Positions 61,432-64,000 of a DNA stretch of 64,000 nucleotides are shown here, in pieces. The position numbers and the translations under genes were made by a program. Numbering within the stretch: position 1 is the first letter of the stretch; each line of letters opens with the position of its first letter. Origin of the DNA: Heterodera schachtii. Lineage: Eukaryota; Nematoda; Chromadorea; Rhabditida; Heteroderidae. The DNA lies in assembly GCA_023374025.1 (NCBI GenBank), contig SIJG01000006.1, positions 759,814-823,813 of the forward strand, read 5' to 3'. Below the pieces are notes generated by a model. That model saw only the letters and a program-made list of their open reading frames with translations. It did not search any database and had not been told where the DNA came from.

Positions 61432-61754
61432 TGTGTTAGAATTTGATTATTGGCGTTTTATTTTGCTAATTATATCGTCCCTTCTTAATTTTGTCTCATT
61501 GTCTGTCATTGTAGTCTCTCGCTTAATCTATATTTTGCCATTCACTTCACAGCAGAAAATGTTCCCCCGTCTCCCCTTCAATTCATTCCTTTGGCAATGC
61601 ACATTTGATATTGTTTTGTGGTCGTTTTATTCTCCTCGGACTTTCCCCATTTTTATTGTTGCTGTTTTAAAATAAAGTGATTGTCCCCGAATTGGAAATA
61701 TTTGTTGAGGGAAAGCAGTGAATTGGCCCCGACCCAAACAGCATATTTAGCACG
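61432..61754 (+). repeat. 3' LTR
   Basis: Same length and sequence as the 5' LTR by visual comparison, preceded by a purine-rich tract. Confidence 0.9.
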
Positions 61755-62141
61755 ATTTTAGTTTTTTTTTTTCTCAAAAACCAGCGAAATAAAACATTAA
61801 TCTGAAAAAATTTAAAAAGTTTAGGTGAAGCCTGAAAATAAGAAAATCTTAGAAATAAGGACAAATTTCAGTAAAATTCGGGATCAAAAAATCAAAAAAC
61901 TCACTCTTGCTGGTGCTAACGAAATCAGATGATTAAAGTGCAAAAAAGGAAGATTTACGAGCATTTAAAAATAAAAATTGAGTTTTTCGTTAAAAAATTT
62001 CGTTGATCGCTACCCGATCGGGGTCCCCGACCCCCGACAATTGAGCTCCCCCCGACCCGACCCCCGACATGTCGCCCCCCGAGGTCCCCGGCCCCCGACT
62101 TTTTGCCCCCCGAGGGCTCGGGGCTTAACCCTAATTTATTT

Positions 62142-64000
62142 CCACGACCATTTTTCCCATCTGAACTTTGTTCTTTTCTATCTCTGCTTTGACTTTTCAA
62201 TTTGGCCGGCATTCATTCCCTTGGCAATGAATGCGTCGCATTGGCGCTGTTTGAATGCGCAACACTTTGGTAGTGAGTCTCATCATTAGTCAGCAAATGG
62301 GAATTAATCAGACCGATCAGTGAGTGAGCGGAAAGGGAGGGAAACAGCAAAAGAGTAAAAGAAATACGACATTCTTTTCCCTACAGGTAAAGCAGCAGTT
62401 TGAGAAGAAGCAGAGTTGGAATGGGGGTTGGCTCACTCAAATGGACGGACAGAAAAGGGGCGAGGGAGGGGGAGGGGGGGGGGGGGGGGGGGGGGCGAGG
62501 CTTTCCCACCAGCAGCAGGGGGAGGGAGGGAAAAGGCAAACGGTGCGGGGACAGAAGAGCAGCAGCACAACAGCCCCCGCCCCGGGCCCATCCCATTCAT
62601 TCATTCATTCATTCATTCCGGCGTCCCATTCCATTCGATGGGACCACAAAATTTGAGGGGGGAGGGGGGGGACTGTCGATAAGAGCAAAAGCGCAAACAA
62701 AGCACCGATTGAGGGGGGGGGGGGGGGATTCCTTTTCCTATTGACAACCGGCGACCAAAGGGGGGGGGGGGGACTTTCGTTTCAATGTGTGAGAAAGGGG
62801 GGGGGGGGGGGGGGGGAAAGGGGGAAAAGTCGGCTGATGAGACGCGGTAAAGTCGACGACTGACAGAGGCCAAGAAAAGCTGACAAATGATGAGTGAGCG
62901 AGGGAGGAGCAGTGTCGAGACGCGAAATCAGCAGAGGCGAAAATGGGAAAAGAAAGGCGCAAGGAAAGGAAAAGGCACCGCCGTTTTGAATTGAAAGAAA
63001 AAATGGAAAGATAAAGCAAAAGTGGAAAATGGAAAGATAAAGCAAAAGTGGTAAGACCGGGACATGGCTTAATCACCCGAGTTTGGGTTGGATTTGTCAG
63101 GCGCTATGTGCCCTTTTGGTAACTTACGACGTCGCAAAACCCGAAATGTTCTCGTGTTTCGTGCGTTTGAGTGCATTACTCTATGCACAAATCAAATCGC
63201 AAATTTACTTGGCCACAATATAGTTGGACCGTTAAATGGCCAGCGAAACGGAAGGCCGTGGAATTTTAAGAAAAAGAACCCATTTTTTCTTTCTATCCTA
63301 CATATAAGTTAATAATTAAAAGATAATTTGATAAATGACCCATTTTCGAGTGTTTTTAGGTTGGAGTTTCGTTTTTTCGAATTCCAGAAAATAGTTTTGG
63401 CAGTTTTTAGAACAGATTGCCACTTTGTCAGCAGCTGCTAATGTAACCTGTCATTGCGCCAATTCCAATAAAAGTTGGACAGTTTGAGGAGTGTGCGATG
63501 GCAGTAATTTGGTGGTCCCAATGCCCTCCCCCGGCGGGGGGCGGGGAGGGCATCTTCCCCCATTTGGTGGGCGGGGGGGGGGGGGGAAAGGGGGGGGGGG
63601 TGGTGTGGGTTTTGGCTAATGGCGAAATGCAATGTCTCCACCAATTTGCTGCCCCGGGGACGACGTGGGCCAGGCCACTAACGACAACCGTGGCCAAGCC
63701 CAAGTATTGGCCGAAGAGAGATGGTCCCAACGGTGAAATTGGGCGGCGGGAGAAAAGAGCACTTTCCAAATAAACAAACGACGGACGGACGGACGGGACC
63801 AACACAGGCCTGAAGAGGAGAAGAAGGGCCAAGGCTTTTTGGAGGTAAAGCGAAAAGTCGGTGCGAATTTAATTTTACAAGGGTGAATGAGTGTTGACCG
63901 GAGTAGCGATTTTGATTAGAAAACTCGGCATTTGCCCATTTAATCCGTGCCATATTTTTGAAAATTGTTTTTTTAAACCCCTTTTTTGGCTTTTGATCAT
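62142..64000. other. poly-G rich intergenic, no gene supported
   Basis: Contains poly-G runs near 62471-62494, 62713-62727, 62760-62772, 62799-62816, 63571-63599 and a CATT microsatellite at about 62594-62617. Overlapping Gly/Pro-rich ORFs on both strands are products of the G runs. A repeated GAAAGATAAAGCAAAAGTGG unit occurs near 63006-63050. Confidence 0.5.

Larger units (their letters stand above)
58510..61754 (+). mobile_element. LTR retrotransposon, gag-pro only, identical LTRs
   Basis: 5' LTR 58510-58832 and 3' LTR 61432-61754 are both 323 bp, begin TGTGTTAG, end TTTAGCACG, and look identical by eye. A primer-binding site TGGCGCCCCTGGCG follows at 58833. A purine-rich GGAGGGTCGGGA precedes the 3' LTR. 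ATTT borders both sides, a possible 4-bp target duplication. One internal ORF encodes gag, zinc knuckle and protease; no reverse transcriptase, RNase H or integrase is present, so mobility would need a partner element. Confidence 0.9.
57693..62133. mobile_element. outer hAT-like element carrying nested insertions
   Basis: TAGGGTTAAGCCCCGA at 57693 and TCGGGGCTTAACCCTA ending at 62133 are perfect inverted ends. Both flanks read ATTTATTT (57685-57692 and 62134-62141), a perfect 8-bp duplication. Subterminal CCCCGACCCCGA-type repeats follow on both sides. The interior holds a degraded copy of the CAGGGTTTC/hairpin family, a small hAT MITE (58298-58431) and an LTR retroelement (58510-61754). Confidence 0.85.

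Overview
The window looks like nuclear DNA of a nematode, most likely a tylenchid plant parasite such as a cyst nematode. This is inferred from many short GT-AG introns with TTTTCAG or TTTAG acceptors, AT-rich intergenic DNA, frequent poly-G/C runs, and nematode-type gene content. No bacterial operon, rRNA or CRISPR was seen. Most genes are multi-exon. I rebuilt exon chains by matching reading frame and intron phase, so coordinates of multi-exon genes span introns and the exons are listed in the evidence.

Layout. 0.9-1.8 kb: small acidic type I membrane protein (+). 2.5-3.7 kb: member A of an unrecognised family, broken by an in-frame stop (+). 4.3-4.8 kb: charged low-complexity ORF (+). 5.3-9.0 kb: lysosomal glucosylceramidase, GH30 (+). 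9.6-10.0 kb: secreted Gly/Trp-rich peptide (+). 11.6-15.7 kb: large secreted polar protein (+). 16.2-18.5 kb: secreted poly-Cys/poly-Pro modular protein (-). 19.3-23.0 kb: gag-like retroelement with rearranged LTR pieces. 24.0-24.4 kb: hAT MITE. 25.3-27.7 kb: unrecognised secreted protein (+). 28.1-29.3 kb: helical protein (-). 29.4-30.9 kb: Pogo-like transposon with transposase remnant. 31.8-32.8 kb: Gly/Met-rich peptide and a stand-alone LINE ORF1-like protein (+). 33.5-39.6 kb: two-pore-domain K+ channel (-), with a tRNA-derived SINE in an intron. 40.1-42.7 kb: repeat-rich Glu/Lys protein (-). 42.8-43.9 kb: family member B, frameshifted (-). 44.7-51.1 kb: 15-exon Gly/Ser/Asn-rich membrane-anchored protein (+), whose largest intron holds a hAT MITE and a Mutator-like foldback. 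51.8-56.4 kb: PCBP-type KH RNA-binding protein (-), with another hAT MITE in an intron. 57.7-62.1 kb: a nest of transposons including an LTR element with apparently identical LTRs. 62.1-64 kb: poly-G rich, no convincing gene.

Themes. (1) Secreted or membrane low-complexity proteins dominate the accessory content (Gly/Trp, Cys/Pro, Gly/Ser/Asn, Gln/Asn/Thr, Gly/Met). (2) At least five hAT-type non-autonomous insertions have 8-bp target duplications, alongside a 9-bp-duplication foldback, a Pogo element and two LTR-type elements. (3) Several otherwise open genes are offset by one base at a homopolymer. That pattern fits residual assembly indels, so apparent pseudogenes need read support; the in-frame stop in family member A and the AT in place of AG at one K+ channel acceptor are base differences and not homopolymer events.
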